From Prunus persica (Eukaryota > Streptophyta > Magnoliopsida > Rosales > Rosaceae): a stretch of DNA of 64,000 nucleotides. The stretch is taken from assembly GCF_000346465.2 (NCBI RefSeq), contig NC_034009.1, positions 40,434,370-40,498,369 on the forward strand, written 5' to 3'. Of this stretch, positions 62,385-64,000 are shown piece by piece; position 1 is the first letter of the stretch, and every line of letters starts with the position of its first letter. The translations under genes and the position numbers were made by a program. The notes under the pieces are model-generated. The model made no database searches. It worked only from the letters and a program-made list of their open reading frames with translations, and was not told where the DNA came from.

Positions 62385-63730
62385 TCATGCAGTCCCAACA
62401 ACACGAACATGATATGGGGGCCCACGGCAGAAAATCGGCTCATCGGAGGATTTAGTTCTTGCGCGAGCCCTGAGAATATCATTAGCATCATCGATCACCG
62501 AGGCCGCTACCAGTGTGTACTCTCCTGGGACAAGAAAATACAGAGAGAAAGAATGCTTGATTTCTTGAAGCGAAGGAACCTCCACATTGATCCCGCTCAA
62601 AACACCTACATACAAATCAATCGTAAAACACATCAGTGACACATTGTATTGCATCTATGAAAATTGCAATGGAAGTTCTAATAACACTGATTGCCAAACA
62701 AACAGTTTCAGAAATAAACAAAAAATAGGCAGGATTAAAGAGGTGATTGAAGAAAGGCATCATCATAGAACATTACCTGAACACAAGACAGTTGCCTTTG
62801 TACCCTCTACGCAATTCTCTCCAGCAACATCTCGGCATGTGATGCTAAGACTCATCTTGATCTTCTCCTTTGTGTTATTACGAACCACGACTTCCATCGG
62901 AGTCATTTCATGCGCCAGCACAGAACCCTTAGCTGCAGCAGAGTGAACTTGAACATTGGGAGAATTGTGCGAACTAGAATTTTCAGGTTCAAGGGCATAT
63001 CTAGAAAGCCTGAAGCAAAATGTCAATGGGTCTGGCAGCAGTACATCCATAACTGATGTCTGAAGGGCTGCCTGTATAGCATCCTTGATATTTAGCTCCC
63101 CAGAGCTGTTCCGCCCTGATTGCCACCTAACCTTTATTTTAGATATGAGGTTCTTGATAGAAGCATTAAGTTCCGCTTTAGTATTCCTTTCTGAAAAGCT
63201 TGAATTTCTGCCACTATTAGCCCCATCTGCCAGATTATCCTTCACAAAGAAAGAATCATCAAGAACTGGTAATTTAAAATGCTCCAGTGGTATCAGTACC
63301 CTTGCGGAGCAATCTCGATCAATTCTTGTTTTAGGGTAACCATACTCAGCAGCATCTCGATCTCCAGAAAGTCTATGATCATGACTAAAGTTCTCCAGCT
63401 GGACTGAAACAGTAATTTCAAAGACAACATCAGTGGGATTAGACAGCTCAAGTTCAAGAAAGCGCAGTCCCCAACTTCCTCTGAAAGGATCAATCTTCAC
63501 CAATCTGTCCATCTTAGTTGGAGAACTAAGAGCTTCAGTAGGGCTATCTTCTATATGAACTGGTTTTGGAAGGTTTTCACCCACTTGCGCAGGAATCTCC
63601 ATTGAGAGCAGACGAGCCTTTACAAAAGACAAACCCTGCAAAACACAAATCTGCAAAGGAACAACCAGGCGCCTGCCAGGGGGAACAGCAGATTTATTTG
63701 TGGCAGGATCTCCAATATTTGTCAGAGGCC
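62385..63730 (-). CDS. TRS120: TRAPPII complex subunit TRS120/TRAPPC9, C-terminal part (partial)
   Basis: The last two exons, 62777-63730 and 62385-62605, join in phase 1 to a TGA stop; the 5' part of the gene lies beyond the right edge. TRS120 is a specific subunit of the TRAPPII vesicle-tethering complex at the trans-Golgi network; in Arabidopsis TRAPPII is needed for cell-plate formation. The sequence shows the conserved plant C-terminal portion: RGSWGLRFLELELSNPTDVV, DVLLPDPLTFCFRLSRYALE, EMTPMEVVVRNNTKEKIKM, and the end DEPIFCRGPPYHVRVVGTA. Ser/Asn-rich linkers separate the beta-sandwich-like segments. The upstream 270 bases (63731-64000) look like intron. Confidence 0.92.
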
Positions 63731-64000
63731 CTGAAAAGTAAAATGTAAAGCATTATTGTCAGAAAGAGAAGTTATTGGTACTCATACTCACTACTCAGGA
63801 ACAAGGTGCCACAGAGATACAGAGAGCTGTAACTCATCACTATGAAAAAACTCCAACAGTTAACTTTAACAATTAGTAGGAACACATCAATAAAAAAAAA
63901 TAAAGGTTTAGCATTCAGTACCAAATGCTGTGAGAGTATATGTGGTGTGGGTAACCTAACCTCCCTATATCAAAGCTAATAAAGCCAAACTCTAGATTGT
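63731..64000. other. Right edge, probable TRS120 intron
   Basis: AT-rich with no coding match. It begins with a CAG acceptor at 63731-63733 for the exon ending at 63730 (minus strand). Confidence 0.5.

Overview
The window is nuclear DNA from a flowering plant, most likely a eudicot. The genes have many introns, AT-rich intergenic sequence, many small nonautonomous transposons, and plant-only families (class II KNOX, PLS-type PPR, hydroxyproline O-arabinosyltransferase, plant flotillins). The repeat style suggests a woody rosid, perhaps Rosaceae. That placement is inference only; no species marker is present.

Layout. 0-8.5 kb (+): three tandem flotillin-like loci. The first shows only its last exon at the window edge. 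The second has a frameshift and an in-frame stop in exon 2. The third is intact (501 aa) and carries a 54-bp in-frame coding repeat. 8.9-21.6 kb (-): an 18-exon gene for a PHD / extended PHD / SET-domain histone methyltransferase-like protein of 2,093 aa in my reconstruction, with one probable GC-AG intron. 23.6-26.4 kb (-): an 8-exon hydroxyproline O-arabinosyltransferase (364 aa). 29.0-34.4 kb (-): an 18-exon neurochondrin-family gene (632 aa) whose ATG is alone in its first coding exon. 38.5-39.3 kb and 43.1-43.6 kb (+): two intronless genes of unknown function that share an F-x-Y-[DE]-x-x-S-Y-A-[LM]-N-F motif. 44.6-47.2 kb (-): a 6-exon KNAT3-type class II KNOX homeobox gene (448 aa). 47.2-59.8 kb: a gene-poor stretch. 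59.8-61.6 kb (-): an intronless E-class PPR gene (604 aa). 62.4 kb to the right edge (-): the 3' end of a TRAPPII TRS120/TRAPPC9 gene.

The protein-coding genes look like ordinary unlinked housekeeping and developmental genes; I see no operon-like pathway. Exon joins were checked by splice dinucleotides, reading-frame phase and family motifs, and every multi-exon model closes in frame.

The noncoding part is rich in small elements whose ends can be read directly. There is a Tourist-like pair with TAA target duplications (1726-2104, 49896-50228), a second family with TTA duplications (27574-28036, 36847-37255), and two hAT-like elements with perfect 8-bp duplications (34535-35122, 40395-41293). 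There are also several foldbacks. A 1.1-kb cluster of GTATAGCCG-type hyphenated palindromes (35.16-36.31 kb) is the structure I can least explain. I found no CRISPR array, rRNA, tRNA or virus-like gene.
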